Assembly: GCA_021325275.1 (NCBI GenBank)
Contig: JAJPHL010000011.1
Span: 1 to 64,000, forward strand
DNA from: Terriglobia bacterium
Lineage (GTDB): Bacteria > Acidobacteriota > Terriglobia > JAJPHL01
Direction: 5' to 3'
DNA: 64,000 bases
This document shows, piece after piece, positions 7,675-16,734 of this stretch; within the stretch, counting starts at the first letter, position 1; the number at the start of each line of letters is the position of its first letter. A program made the translations under genes and the position numbers. The notes beneath the pieces were generated by a model. It was not told where the DNA came from and did not search any database. It saw only the letters and a list, made by a program, of their open reading frames with translations.

Positions 7675-10345
7675 CGAATCGAAACTCGACAAGGAACTTC
7701 GGGCACACGTTGCGCAGCAAGTGGAAGAATACGTCGCAACGGGAATGTCGCGCGAAGAAGCCGAGCGCCGCGCGCGCCTCGACTTCGGCGGCGTCGAGCA
7801 AGTAAAAGAGGAATGCCGTGAAGCGCGATCGACCGCGTGGCTCAGCGAAATTGCGCGCGATTTGCGTTACGGATTGCGTACGTTGCGCAAGAATCCGGGA
7901 TTCACGGCCGTCGCGGTGCTCTCGATCGCGCTGGGGATCGGCGCGAACACCACCATGTTCAGCGTCATCGACGTGTTGATGTTACGCGACCTGCCGGTGC
8001 GGAATCCGGGGCAACTCGTTTCCTTCTTCGAGTCGTCGCCCGATGCCAATCGTCCTGGAGAGATCGTGACGTCCTATCAGCGAATCAAGAACTGGGCGGC
8101 GCTGACGCGCGTATTCTCCGATGTCGCCGGCGTATGCCTGATCGATCGTTCCAACGTTCAGGTCGACGGCAACGTTGGCCAGGCGCGTGTCGCTCTGGTC
8201 ACCGGTAACTACTTTCCCATGCTCGGCGTCGGTGCATTCCTGGGCCGCCCGCTGACTCCGGACGACGATCGTGTGCCGGGCGGCCATCCCGTCGCCATGA
8301 TCAGTTACTCGTACTGGAAAAGCAGCTTTTCCGGGAATGGAAGCGTGCTCGGAAAAACGGTGACGCTCAACGGCGCGGCGTACGCGATTGTCGGAGTCGC
8401 GCCGCAAAGCTTCACCGGCGATTGGGTGGGACGTCCGGCCGACTTCTGGATTCCCGCGATGCAGCAAGCTCAGGCGATGCCGGAGTTCCCAACGGCGCTT
8501 TCGAAAAACGGAAGCTGGTTACGGACTCTGGCGCGCCTTCGTCCAGGCGTAACGATCGCGGAAGCGCAAGCTGCCGCGCAAATCGTACACCAAGGGCACT
8601 ATCTTGAAACGTGGCCGCACCCCACGCCGCAGCAAGCGCAGTTCATGGCGCATTCGCAACTTCTGCTGCGGTCTGCCGCCGCGGGCTTTTCCGGACAGCG
8701 CGACGCCTACGCCCAGTCGCTGTCGATCCTAACGATCGTTGTGGGATTGATTTTGATGATCGCCTGCGTCAATGTGGCCAACCTGTTGCTGGCGAGATCG
8801 GCCGCCAGACAGCGGGAAATGGCGGTGAGACTGGCCATCGGCGCGGGCCGCGCGCGAATTCTGCGCCAACTGCTCACTGAGAGCGTGTTGCTGGCGGGAA
8901 TCGGCGGAAGCGTAGGCCTGCTGTTCTCCTTGTGGGGAACCAAGGCACTGGCAAATGCCGTGGCCTCCGGACCGGTGCCCACCGATGCGCGCTTGGCATC
9001 GTCGTGGCTCTCGTTCGATTTGCATCCCGATTGGCGGGTGTTCGCTTTTACTGCCGGCGCTTGCATGATCGCCGGCATTCTTTTCGGCTTGGCTCCGGCG
9101 CTTCGGTCCATGCGTACGTCGCTCTCACCAGCGCTGGCGGGACGCGGAGCACCGATGGGATCCGGGCGATTGAATGCAGGCAAAATGCTCGCGATACCGC
9201 AAGTCGCCACGAGCCTGCTGCTGCTCATCGGCGCCGGGCTTTTTCTTCGGACTCTCTACAATTTGAAGAGCCAAAACCTGGGAATCGATCGCCAGCACCT
9301 GTTGCTGGTGTGGACCGCGCCGGGTCAGACCGGACGCCAGAGCGCCGCCCTCGCGAGTTTGGCGCGCACGGTTCAAGAACGGCTCGCTTCGCTTCCCGGC
9401 GTCGTCTCCGCCGGATTTGCCAACAAGGGCTTTCTGGAAAGCTGGGAAGGCGGCGGTCTGAGCGAGTTCATCAAGATCCCCGGCAAGCCGCCGAAGCCCG
9501 GCCTGTTGATGATGCGCGTCGCTGCTTCACCGAAATTCTTCGAGACGGCGGGGATGCCGTTATTGCGTGGGCGCGATTTTACAGAGCGCGACACGCAAGA
9601 AGCGCCGCAAGTGATGATCTTGAACGAGGCCGCCGCCACTTTTCTGTTTGGCAGCGAAGATCCCATTGGAAAACGTTTCGCGATTCCGGGAGATAACGGC
9701 TATCCGTACGAAATCATCGGCGTGGTGGCGAATGCAAAACTAGGGACCCCGCAGGATCGCCGCGGCGTGGAATACGTTCCCTACCGCCAAATCCCCAACT
9801 TGATGCGCACGATGTGCGTTGAAGTGCGCACCTCTGGAAACCCAAGCGGAATGTCGGCGCGCGTCCGTGAAGAACTTCGGAGCATCGATCCAAACCTGCC
9901 GGTTCTCAAAATCGATACTGTGGAGGAACAACTCAACGACGTTCTGACGCAGGAGCGCCTGATCGCCAACGTCAGTGCTGGTTTCGGAGCACTCGCGCTT
10001 CTGCTCGCCTCGTTGGGGTTATATGGAGTGGTGTCGTACTCGGTGTCGCGGCGAACCAGCGAGATCGGTGTGCGAATGGCGTTGGGCGCAACGAGCGGTG
10101 GAGTCTTGGGAATGGTTTTTAGGGAGACGATGACGCTGGCCGTAGCCGGCATCGCATTGGGCACGACGGCGGCCTTCGCGCTCACGCGCTTGATCGCGTC
10201 ACGCCTCTTTGGCGTGGCCCCCGCCGATCTATTTACTTTCAGCGCCGCCATCCTGGTGATCATTTCGGTCGCGGCACTGGCGGGCTTCGTGCCTGCCCGG
10301 CGAGCCTCGCGGGTCGAACCGGTGGAGGCCCTACGTTATGAATAA
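7667..10345 (+). CDS. ADOP-type orphan permease 3
   Basis: This 892-residue protein has the same architecture: prefix domain, helix at FTAVAVLSIALGIGANTTMFSVIDVLML, MacB-like periplasmic region, FtsX block (IACVNVANLLLARSAARQREMAVRLAIGAG), second periplasmic region, and terminal FtsX block. The last residues, ARRASRVEPVEALRYE, differ slightly from the VDPMVALRYE of its neighbours. Its first 200 bases are nearly identical to those of permease 4, although the periplasmic domains have diverged, which suggests unequal evolution or gene conversion of the prefix. Its start overlaps the stop of permease 2 by ATGAATAA (7667-7674). Confidence 0.92.
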   Translation: MNNESKLDKELRAHVAQQVEEYVATGMSREEAERRARLDFGGVEQVKEECREARSTAWLSEIARDLRYGLRTLRKNPGFTAVAVLSIALGIGANTTMFSVIDVLMLRDLPVRNPGQLVSFFESSPDANRPGEIVTSYQRIKNWAALTRVFSDVAGVCLIDRSNVQVDGNVGQARVALVTGNYFPMLGVGAFLGRPLTPDDDRVPGGHPVAMISYSYWKSSFSGNGSVLGKTVTLNGAAYAIVGVAPQSFTGDWVGRPADFWIPAMQQAQAMPEFPTALSKNGSWLRTLARLRPGVTIAEAQAAAQIVHQGHYLETWPHPTPQQAQFMAHSQLLLRSAAAGFSGQRDAYAQSLSILTIVVGLILMIACVNVANLLLARSAARQREMAVRLAIGAGRARILRQLLTESVLLAGIGGSVGLLFSLWGTKALANAVASGPVPTDARLASSWLSFDLHPDWRVFAFTAGACMIAGILFGLAPALRSMRTSLSPALAGRGAPMGSGRLNAGKMLAIPQVATSLLLLIGAGLFLRTLYNLKSQNLGIDRQHLLLVWTAPGQTGRQSAALASLARTVQERLASLPGVVSAGFANKGFLESWEGGGLSEFIKIPGKPPKPGLLMMRVAASPKFFETAGMPLLRGRDFTERDTQEAPQVMILNEAAATFLFGSEDPIGKRFAIPGDNGYPYEIIGVVANAKLGTPQDRRGVEYVPYRQIPNLMRTMCVEVRTSGNPSGMSARVREELRSIDPNLPVLKIDTVEEQLNDVLTQERLIANVSAGFGALALLLASLGLYGVVSYSVSRRTSEIGVRMALGATSGGVLGMVFRETMTLAVAGIALGTTAAFALTRLIASRLFGVAPADLFTFSAAILVIISVAALAGFVPARRASRVEPVEALRYE

Positions 10346-12965
10346 TCACGAGTCGAAACTGGATCGCGAACTGCATGCGCACGTGGCGCAGCAAGTGGAA
10401 GATTACGTCGCCGCGGGTATGTCGCGCCAGGAAGCCGAGCGCCGCGCGCGACTTGACTTCGGCGGCGTCGAGCAAGTGAAAGAGGAATGCCGTGAAGCGC
10501 GCTCCACCGCGTGGCTCAGCGAAATCGCGCGCGACCTGCGCTACGGCGCGCGTACATTGCGCAAGAATCCGGGATTCACGGCGGTCGCCGTCCTCTCGAT
10601 CGCCTTGGGGATCGGCGCCAACGCCGCCATCTTCAGTGTGGTGGAAGCGCTCTTGCTGCGCTGGCTGCCGGTGCCGAGTCCGCAAAAGCTGGTCCAAGTG
10701 AACATGTTTGTGAAGGACCATCTCACCGACAGTTTTTCGTACCCGGTGATCCGCGCTTTCGCCGCCCGCAAAGACGTCTTCGCGAATCTCGGCGGCTACA
10801 GCGGTAATCCTTTCACGGTTGGACCGCCCGATGCGCCGGTGCTCACGCCGGGCGCGTGGGTGAGCGGCGGGTATTTCGCCGCGCTCGAGCTGCGACCTGA
10901 GGCCGGACGCCTGCTCGGTCCCGCCGACGACGAACCCGGCGCGCCGATCGCCGCCGTGATCAGCGACGGATATTGGGAACGTATTTACCATCGCGATCCG
11001 CGCGCTATCGGCGCGGCGATTCTGGTGGAAGGTCATCCGGTCACGATCGTTGGCGTGACACCGCCGGGTTTCACCGGCGCGGTGGTCGGCGAAACCGTCG
11101 ATCTCACGCTGCCCTTGCAGGCATTGGCGCAACTCAATCCCGGCGGCAATGCATCGTTGGGACCGGAGAGCCGATGGAATCGCACGATCGCGCGTCTTGC
11201 GCCGGGACTCACCGAAGAGCAGGCGCTAGCGCGTCTCAAAGTGATTTGGCCGACGATCGCGCCGCTTGGTGTGTCGCCGCAAGCGCCCGCCAATTTCCGT
11301 GAGAGGTTCCTGAACTCCTACCTGGTATTGACGAGCGGCGGCGCGGGCTGGACTCCGTTACGGAATCAGTACACGAAACCGCTTTACGTGCTGATGACGA
11401 TTTCCGCACTCGTGCTTCTGGTGGCTTGCGCCAACGTCGCGAACCTCTTGCTGGCGCGCGCGACCGCGCGGCAACGCGAGATCGCGATTCGTCTGGCCAT
11501 CGGCGCGAGCCGGGGACGCGTGATTCGACAACTCTTGGCCGAGAGCACGCTGTTGGCGTCATTAGGCGCGGCACTCGGATTGTTCTTCGCGCAGTTCGGC
11601 GGCGCGCTGCTGGTCGGCATGGTATCGAGCACCATCCACCTCGAAACCGGCATGAATGGCGCGGTGCTCGGATTCACGATGGCCGTGACAATCGGCGCGG
11701 CGTTGTTGTTCGGGATCGCTCCGGCGTTTCGCGCCACGGGATTTGGCCCGGGTGAAGCGCTCAAGAGCAGCGAGCGAAATACCGGCGGCGCGCGCGGCCG
11801 TTTGGCGCCGGCGCTGGTGTCGGCGCAAGTCGCGTTGTCGTTGTTGTTGCTAATCGCCGCGGGATTGTTCGTGCGCACGTTGCGCAATCTGGAAAACGTC
11901 GATCCCGGATTTCGCCATAGCGGCATCTTGATGCTGGACTTCAATGCCCGGCGCGTGATTCCCAACGACACACAACGCATCGCATTCGTGCGCGAAAGCC
12001 TGGCCGCGATTTCGCAACTGCGCGGGGCGGCATCGGTGGCGCTTTCCAACTACACTCCGATTTCCGGCGGCTACTGGTCGCAACAAGTCAGCGTCAACGG
12101 CACACAAGCGCCGGAAGGCGACTACCCGTTCCTCGCGGTGTCGCCGGGTTATTTCGACACCATGCAGATGTCGTTGTTGAACGGCCGCGACTTTACGATG
12201 CGCGACGACCTTACGGCTCCGCCCGTGGTGATCGTCAATGAGGAATTTGTCCGGCGCTTCATCCCTGACGGCCATCCCTTGGGCCAAATCGTCTCGGCCG
12301 TGGAAGGCAAGGATTTCAAGGGAATGCAGCTCGTGGGCGTGGTGCGAAATTCCCATGCGCTATCGCTGCGCGACGGCCCGCGGCCGTGCGTCTACGTTCC
12401 CTACTTTCAGTTGCCGCCGGCACGCGCGGGATTCGGAACGTTCGAGATCTTCGTCAACGGCTCGTTCAGCGATGTATCGAACCAAGTGCTCGACGTTCTG
12501 CGTCCGCGCTTGCCGGGGAGTCCACTTTCGACGCGGGCGTTCACCGCACAGATCGAAAACTCCATGCGCCGCGAAAGACTGATGGCCCGGCTGGCCGGAT
12601 TTTTCGGAACGCTCGGCTTGTTACTCGCCGCCGTAGGACTCTACGGATTGCTCGCGTACACGGTGACGCGACGCACCGGAGAAATCGGGATTCGCATGGC
12701 GTTAGGCGCGCAACGCGCGCAAGTGGTGCGCATGGTCTTGGGCGGCGCGCTGCGATTGGTCGCGATCGGCATCGCCATTGGATTGCCTGCAGCCTGGTGG
12801 GCGTCGCGCCTAGTCGGCACGATGCTGTACGGGCTCACAGCCACCGATCCGTCGACAATCGCTCTGTGCGTCGCGACGCTTTCGGTGGTCGCGCTCGTCG
12901 CGGGTTTTTTGCCCGCGCGTCGGGCGTCGCGCGTCGATCCGATGGTTGCGTTACGCTACGAATAA
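10338..12965 (+). CDS. ADOP-type orphan permease 4
   Basis: This 875-residue protein is the last of the series. The prefix carries one extra residue (NNHESKLDREL) and then GMSRQEAERRARLDFGG. The first FtsX block reads VACANVANLLLARATARQREIAIRLAIGAS, and the protein ends LPARRASRVDPMVALRYE. The start at 10338 lies in the ATGAATAA overlap with permease 3. The periplasmic regions differ from those of the other three copies, so each permease may recognise a different signal or cargo while sharing the same cytoplasmic prefix. No ATPase partner is present in the window. Confidence 0.92.
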   Translation: MNNHESKLDRELHAHVAQQVEDYVAAGMSRQEAERRARLDFGGVEQVKEECREARSTAWLSEIARDLRYGARTLRKNPGFTAVAVLSIALGIGANAAIFSVVEALLLRWLPVPSPQKLVQVNMFVKDHLTDSFSYPVIRAFAARKDVFANLGGYSGNPFTVGPPDAPVLTPGAWVSGGYFAALELRPEAGRLLGPADDEPGAPIAAVISDGYWERIYHRDPRAIGAAILVEGHPVTIVGVTPPGFTGAVVGETVDLTLPLQALAQLNPGGNASLGPESRWNRTIARLAPGLTEEQALARLKVIWPTIAPLGVSPQAPANFRERFLNSYLVLTSGGAGWTPLRNQYTKPLYVLMTISALVLLVACANVANLLLARATARQREIAIRLAIGASRGRVIRQLLAESTLLASLGAALGLFFAQFGGALLVGMVSSTIHLETGMNGAVLGFTMAVTIGAALLFGIAPAFRATGFGPGEALKSSERNTGGARGRLAPALVSAQVALSLLLLIAAGLFVRTLRNLENVDPGFRHSGILMLDFNARRVIPNDTQRIAFVRESLAAISQLRGAASVALSNYTPISGGYWSQQVSVNGTQAPEGDYPFLAVSPGYFDTMQMSLLNGRDFTMRDDLTAPPVVIVNEEFVRRFIPDGHPLGQIVSAVEGKDFKGMQLVGVVRNSHALSLRDGPRPCVYVPYFQLPPARAGFGTFEIFVNGSFSDVSNQVLDVLRPRLPGSPLSTRAFTAQIENSMRRERLMARLAGFFGTLGLLLAAVGLYGLLAYTVTRRTGEIGIRMALGAQRAQVVRMVLGGALRLVAIGIAIGLPAAWWASRLVGTMLYGLTATDPSTIALCVATLSVVALVAGFLPARRASRVDPMVALRYE

Positions 12966-12989
12966 CCTTGCTCGGCGTATGATGTCAGC

Positions 12990-13481
12990 ATGAATCTGAA
13001 ACTTCTGTTGGCTGTCATGCTGGCCACACAGGCCGCGAACCCGCTCTCGAACGAGGTGCGCGAGGCTTACCAGAAAGTTCGCGGATACATTCTCGCGTCC
13101 GCCGAAAAAATGCCCGAAGAAAACTACACGTTCCGTCCCGCGCCGCGGGTGCGCACGTTCGGCGAGATCGTGGGTCATGTGGCCCAGGAGCAATACCTGT
13201 TTTTCTGTGGACCCGTGAAGGGCGAGCACAAAGCCGCCGATATCGAAAAAACTCTGCACACGAAACGCGAACTGGTCGCGGCCCTGCAGGATTCCTTCGC
13301 TTACTGCGACGCCGTCTACGACCACATGACCGACGCCGAAGCCGTCGAGAAAGTCGAAGGCGGCGGAACGAAATTGCGCCTCCTGTGGCAAAACGTACTG
13401 CACGACGGCGAGCACTACGGAAATATCGTCACCTACATGCGGATCAAGGGATTGGTTCCGCCGTCCACGGAGGGTCAGTGA
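12990..13481 (+). CDS. Secreted DinB/YfiT-like four-helix protein
   Basis: This 163-residue protein has a short hydrophobic leader (MNLKLLLAVMLATQAA) and a DinB-like fold. The first metal-type histidine lies in RTFGEIVGHVAQEQ, and the pair in LLWQNVLHDGEHYGNIVTYMR. DinB-superfamily proteins usually hold a divalent metal on three histidines and include thiol transferases. Most members in acidobacteria are uncharacterised. It lies 24 bases after the ADOP series and 41 bases before a dihaem cytochrome, so it may be transcribed with either. An extracytoplasmic location is inferred from the leader. Confidence 0.8.
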   Translation: MNLKLLLAVMLATQAANPLSNEVREAYQKVRGYILASAEKMPEENYTFRPAPRVRTFGEIVGHVAQEQYLFFCGPVKGEHKAADIEKTLHTKRELVAALQDSFAYCDAVYDHMTDAEAVEKVEGGGTKLRLLWQNVLHDGEHYGNIVTYMRIKGLVPPSTEGQ

Positions 13482-13522
13482 TTTTTGCATCGCGCCTTCG
13501 AAAGAGGAGTATCGTATCCGCC

Positions 13523-14251
13523 ATGAGAATCACCAGGTGGTCCGCCGTCATGCTGCTGACACTTCCTTTCGCGAGTGCACAGATTCCCGATAAGTTCACC
13601 AACCTGCAAGTCCTTCCGAAAGATATTTCCAAACAAGAATTGACGAGCCGCATGCGCATCTTCTCCTTCAGCCTGGGCGCGCGCTGCGAGGATTGCCACG
13701 CCGACAAAGCCCCTGGATCGGAACTCCGGGACTTCGCGTCCGACGCCAAAGACACCAAGAAAAAAGCGCGCGAAATGATGCGCATGGTCGAGGCGTTGAA
13801 CAAGGACTACGTCGCCAAGCTCCAGCCGGCCACGTCGACGCGCGTCGATTGCGCGACATGTCATCACGGAGTAATGAAACCGCGCTCGCTGCAAGCGGTT
13901 CTCAGCGAGGAGTTGGAGAAGAAAGATCTCGCCTCGGCGCTGGCGCTCTATAAAGATCTGCGGAAGAAATACTACGGCGGCGCGCAGTACGATTTCTCCG
14001 AAACCTCGGTGAATCAGCTCACCGAATCGCTCTTGGCCGCGCACAAGACCAAGGAAGCCGCGGCGTTCATGGAATTGAACGACCAATCGACGACGCTGAC
14101 CGGCTGGGGACGGAGCTTGATCGCGATGAGTCATCAAGCCAACGGCGAAACCGACAAAGCGATCGCCGACTTTCAGAAAATCGTCGACGGGAATCCCAAC
14201 GACGCGTGGGCCAAGAAGCAGTTGGAACAACTTAAGGGCGGAAAGCAGTAA
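13523..14251 (+). CDS. Secreted dihaem c-type cytochrome with TPR tail
   Basis: This 242-residue protein has a signal peptide ending near residue 20, then the conserved NLQVLPKDISKQEL block and haem sites CEDCH (55-59) and CATCH (110-114). This matches the widespread family named after the photosynthetic reaction-centre cytochrome subunit, found in many non-phototrophs. A C-terminal region (residues about 125-240) contains helical TPR-like repeats ending DAWAKKQLEQLKGGKQ. It is probably a periplasmic electron carrier whose partner is not known. The start at 13523 follows an AGAGGAG ribosome site. Upstream in-frame codons overlap the DinB gene and were rejected. Confidence 0.85.
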   Translation: MRITRWSAVMLLTLPFASAQIPDKFTNLQVLPKDISKQELTSRMRIFSFSLGARCEDCHADKAPGSELRDFASDAKDTKKKAREMMRMVEALNKDYVAKLQPATSTRVDCATCHHGVMKPRSLQAVLSEELEKKDLASALALYKDLRKKYYGGAQYDFSETSVNQLTESLLAAHKTKEAAAFMELNDQSTTLTGWGRSLIAMSHQANGETDKAIADFQKIVDGNPNDAWAKKQLEQLKGGKQ

Positions 14252-14334
14252 CCGTTACTTCCTGCGCGGTGGCGTCTCAATTTGAATTACGATCGCATGA
14301 CTTGCGGCAATCGAACCTTTTGCGCGTAGGTATG

Positions 14335-14531
14335 CTTTGTATCAGGGCACGACCTCAGCCGTGCCGCCAGCGGGCCTTGTTCCTGGGGCTTTAGCCCCTG
14401 CGCTTTCCACTTGGCGAGATGGCGGGTCAGCCGTTGTTTGCGGGGGCTAAAGCCCACTATTTCCAAACGTCTGGGTCGGCACGGCTGAAGCCGTGCCCTG
14501 ATACAAAGCTGAAGCCGTGCCCTGATACAAA
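14335..14531. repeat. REP-like repeat field with nested hairpins
   Basis: The 404-base gap between 14251 and 14656 is dominated by this element. The outer arms 14335-14366 and 14477-14508 are reverse complements with two mismatches and contain GGCACGGCTGAAGCCGTGCC-like palindromes. The inner arms hold GGGGCTTTAGCCCC (near 14385) and GGGGGCTAAAGCCC (near 14442). A 24-base piece of the right arm, 14484-14507, is repeated directly at 14508-14531. I recognise the motifs as a common acidobacterial intergenic repeat. A minus-strand frame across it is arginine-rich and not a gene. Confidence 0.85.
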
Positions 14532-14655
14532 AGAGAGACAACGCGGCTGCGCAGCCGATTGGCTCACAGTTCCACGGGGATCAAGAATTCAAATTGAGCA
14601 ACGACCTTCCTGCGCCGCTCGGTTTGAAAGGGCGTTGCCGTGTTATTCTTACGTA

Positions 14656-14781
14656 ATGCCTAAGACTGCTCAGTGGACTGCCAAGAGTATCGGTAGCGGA
14701 ACGTTTATCATCTCGAAGCCCAAGCGCAAAGCCAAAAAGCAGCACGCCGCGCGCGTGCGCAATCGCCGGCGGGCGCGCTAG
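14656..14781 (+). CDS. Small basic protein, 41 residues
   Basis: This short reading frame begins MPKTAQWTAKSIGSGTFII and ends in a strongly basic tail rich in Lys and Arg (KPKRKAKKQH, RNRRRAR). Its composition would suit nucleic-acid binding, but no family is recognised. It sits immediately after the repeat field and 36 bases before the AI-2E permease. The frame is open far upstream, but those codons cross the repeat and are unlikely to be translated. Its reality rests on the plausible N-terminus alone. Confidence 0.45.
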   Translation: MPKTAQWTAKSIGSGTFIISKPKRKAKKQHAARVRNRRRAR

Positions 14782-14817
14782 CGGCCCGCGCCGCCGCGTC
14801 AAGCAAAGCCGCACTCC

Positions 14818-15822
14818 ATGAAAAATCGAGCGGCGTTTTACGTCGTGTTGGCTGCTCTGGCGGCAGTCGCCGCCTGGATGCTGCTACCCTTCTTCGGCCC
14901 CATTATGATGGCGGCCGTGGTGGGATACCTGCTCACGCCGCTCTACGATTTTCTCGGACGCCGCCTTCGCTCTCCGCATCTCCGCGCGACCCTTCTTCTG
15001 CTGCTGGTGTTGTTCGCTGCGGCGTTGCCGCTGCTGTTGGCGCTGGTGGAAGTGTCGCAGCAAGCGCCCGCCGCGTTGCGCGAAGACAAACTTGTCGGAA
15101 TCATCAGCGACGCCAACGTGGCCATCGATCGCCTGCTGAATCGCCACGTTCCGATCACTGAAAACCTCGCTGTCTACACCGAACACGTGCGCGCCGCCAC
15201 GATGCACGCCGCTCCCGAAATCATCGGGCACATCGGACGCACGGCGCTCGACTTGGTGATTTTCCTCTACGTCCTATTCTTCGTCTTCACCGAGGGACGC
15301 GAGGCATTCCAAACGTTCATCGACCTCGTTCCGCTCGACGTGAAGTTGAAGCCGCTGCTGGCGCAGACCATCGAATCCACGATGACCGGCGTATTGTACG
15401 GCCAAGTGATCACCGCCGCCGTCATCGCGGTCGCCGGCGCGATCGGGTACGCCGCGGTGGGATTGCCGCATTTACTCCTATGGACGCTGCTCACGTTGAT
15501 CGCGGCGATGTTGCCGGTGCTCGGCGGCGCGGTGGTGTGGGCGCCGCTCGCGGCGTCGCGATTACTTGCGGGTCACGCGGCGGCGGGATGGGGATTGGTC
15601 GCGTATATGGGCGTGCTCAGCCTGCTGGTCGATCACATCCTGAAACCGAAATTGATTTCCGGGCGCTCGCCGCTGCATCCTCTCGCGGCCATGTTCGGCG
15701 TGCTCGGCGGATTGTATCTGTTCGGAATCACAGGATTCCTGTTGGGTCCCGTGCTCTTGGGATTGTTGACGGCCATGCTGCGTTTCTATCGCGAAATGCC
15801 GATTACGATTGAAACGGCCTGA
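14818..15822 (+). CDS. AI-2E family (PerM-like) transporter
   Basis: This 334-residue polytopic membrane protein has two N-terminal helices (FYVVLAALAAVAAWMLLPFFGPIMMAAVVGYLL), a helix near 60-78 and a periplasmic stretch. A C-terminal cluster carries the family signature region VLGGAVVWAPLA, VDHILKPKLISGRSPLHPLAAMFGVLGGLYLFGITGFLLGPV. The HILKPKLISGR and GPVLLGLL motifs are typical of the AI-2E/PerM family. Members have been linked to quorum-signal export or Na+/H+ antiport, so the substrate cannot be stated. It faces the PilZ gene tail to tail, with 16 bases between stop codons. Confidence 0.9.
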   Translation: MKNRAAFYVVLAALAAVAAWMLLPFFGPIMMAAVVGYLLTPLYDFLGRRLRSPHLRATLLLLLVLFAAALPLLLALVEVSQQAPAALREDKLVGIISDANVAIDRLLNRHVPITENLAVYTEHVRAATMHAAPEIIGHIGRTALDLVIFLYVLFFVFTEGREAFQTFIDLVPLDVKLKPLLAQTIESTMTGVLYGQVITAAVIAVAGAIGYAAVGLPHLLLWTLLTLIAAMLPVLGGAVVWAPLAASRLLAGHAAAGWGLVAYMGVLSLLVDHILKPKLISGRSPLHPLAAMFGVLGGLYLFGITGFLLGPVLLGLLTAMLRFYREMPITIETA

Positions 15823-15838
15823 TTGCCGCGAAGCGCCC

Positions 15839-16717
15839 CTATCCAAATTTAACGCCGTATTCCTTGGCCGACGCGTTCGGCGTGACTCTCACAATTGATC
15901 CCAGGGTCTCCAGTGGCTGTTCGCCCTCGCGATAATGCATCGCCACTTGGATCATCTCGTCGAGCGCATACTCTTGCCTCGACTCGAAGGCAATTCCTCC
16001 GCGCGACACGTTGAGCGGCGCGACAATTTCGCTTGAGTTGTTGGTGCGGCGCACGCGCGCACGCGTCTTCATTTGGATCCGCCGGGAACCGCGCTTCTCC
16101 GCCCAGTTGATCGGAGGCGCCGCGACTTCTTCAGGCACAGGCGGCGGGGGCGGCGGCGTGAAAATCACTTCGGGCGCGCCGTCCGGCGGAGGCGGAGCTG
16201 CCGCAGCAGCGCCACGCGGCTCTTCCCTCTTCTGTGACGCCACTCGCCACTGTTCCGCCAGCCAAGACGCCGATTGCCAATCCGTTTCCTCCACGCATTG
16301 CGCGCAGTGTCGCCAGAAAACTTCGCCCGCATCGGCGCGCGTGACCTCGGCGGGGTCCATCTGCACCGATTCCTGCGTGCCGCAACTTTTGCAAACCAAA
16401 TGCAGGCGCGGCCGCGTGTCGACGGCGGGTTGCGGCGCGCCGCCGAAATCCTTCTCCCACACGTCGACGGTTTGATCCTTCAATCGCGCGCGGTACAAAC
16501 CGTTGGAATCCTGCTCTTCCACCAGGAATTCCGCTTGGTTCCCGTTGGTCTTGTTGAAGACGATGACCTCGGAGCCGGACGGAATGCGTTTGCGAATCGC
16601 CACCAGGATCCAGTCGCGCGCAACCACGGCGGTGGCCGTGTCTTCCACGAACATTTCGCCCTTGGAATCGGAGCCGTAAACGGTGATTGGAATCTTCTCG
16701 GTGAATTCTTTACTCAT
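15839..16717 (-). CDS. PilZ-domain protein with zinc-ribbon-like middle
   Basis: This 292-residue protein has a PilZ domain at about residues 205-292. R209-x3-R213 and the N236-x-S238-x2-G241 box are the two classical cyclic-di-GMP contacts. Residues 109-141 hold CKSC and CAQC pairs that could bind zinc. A proline-rich linker (about 174-201) joins the halves. The N-terminal 90 residues look like a small beta domain with no clear relative. It probably acts as a cytoplasmic c-di-GMP receptor; the output is unknown. The window also encodes a diguanylate cyclase at 40820. Confidence 0.85.
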   Translation of the reverse strand: MSKEFTEKIPITVYGSDSKGEMFVEDTATAVVARDWILVAIRKRIPSGSEVIVFNKTNGNQAEFLVEEQDSNGLYRARLKDQTVDVWEKDFGGAPQPAVDTRPRLHLVCKSCGTQESVQMDPAEVTRADAGEVFWRHCAQCVEETDWQSASWLAEQWRVASQKREEPRGAAAAAPPPPDGAPEVIFTPPPPPPVPEEVAAPPINWAEKRGSRRIQMKTRARVRRTNNSSEIVAPLNVSRGGIAFESRQEYALDEMIQVAMHYREGEQPLETLGSIVRVTPNASAKEYGVKFG

Positions 16718-16734
16718 GCGATCAGGCTCATGCC

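Noticed and set aside
2457-12965. Classical MacAB-type ABC exporters
   Set aside because: No nucleotide-binding subunit or membrane-fusion protein is encoded, and the N-terminal prefix and double FtsX block are those of ADOP orphan permeases.
14287-14541. Minus-strand 84-residue frame rich in Arg, Leu and Cys
   Set aside because: It lies entirely across the palindromic repeat field; the repeated LCIRARLQ-like segments are translations of the repeat units.
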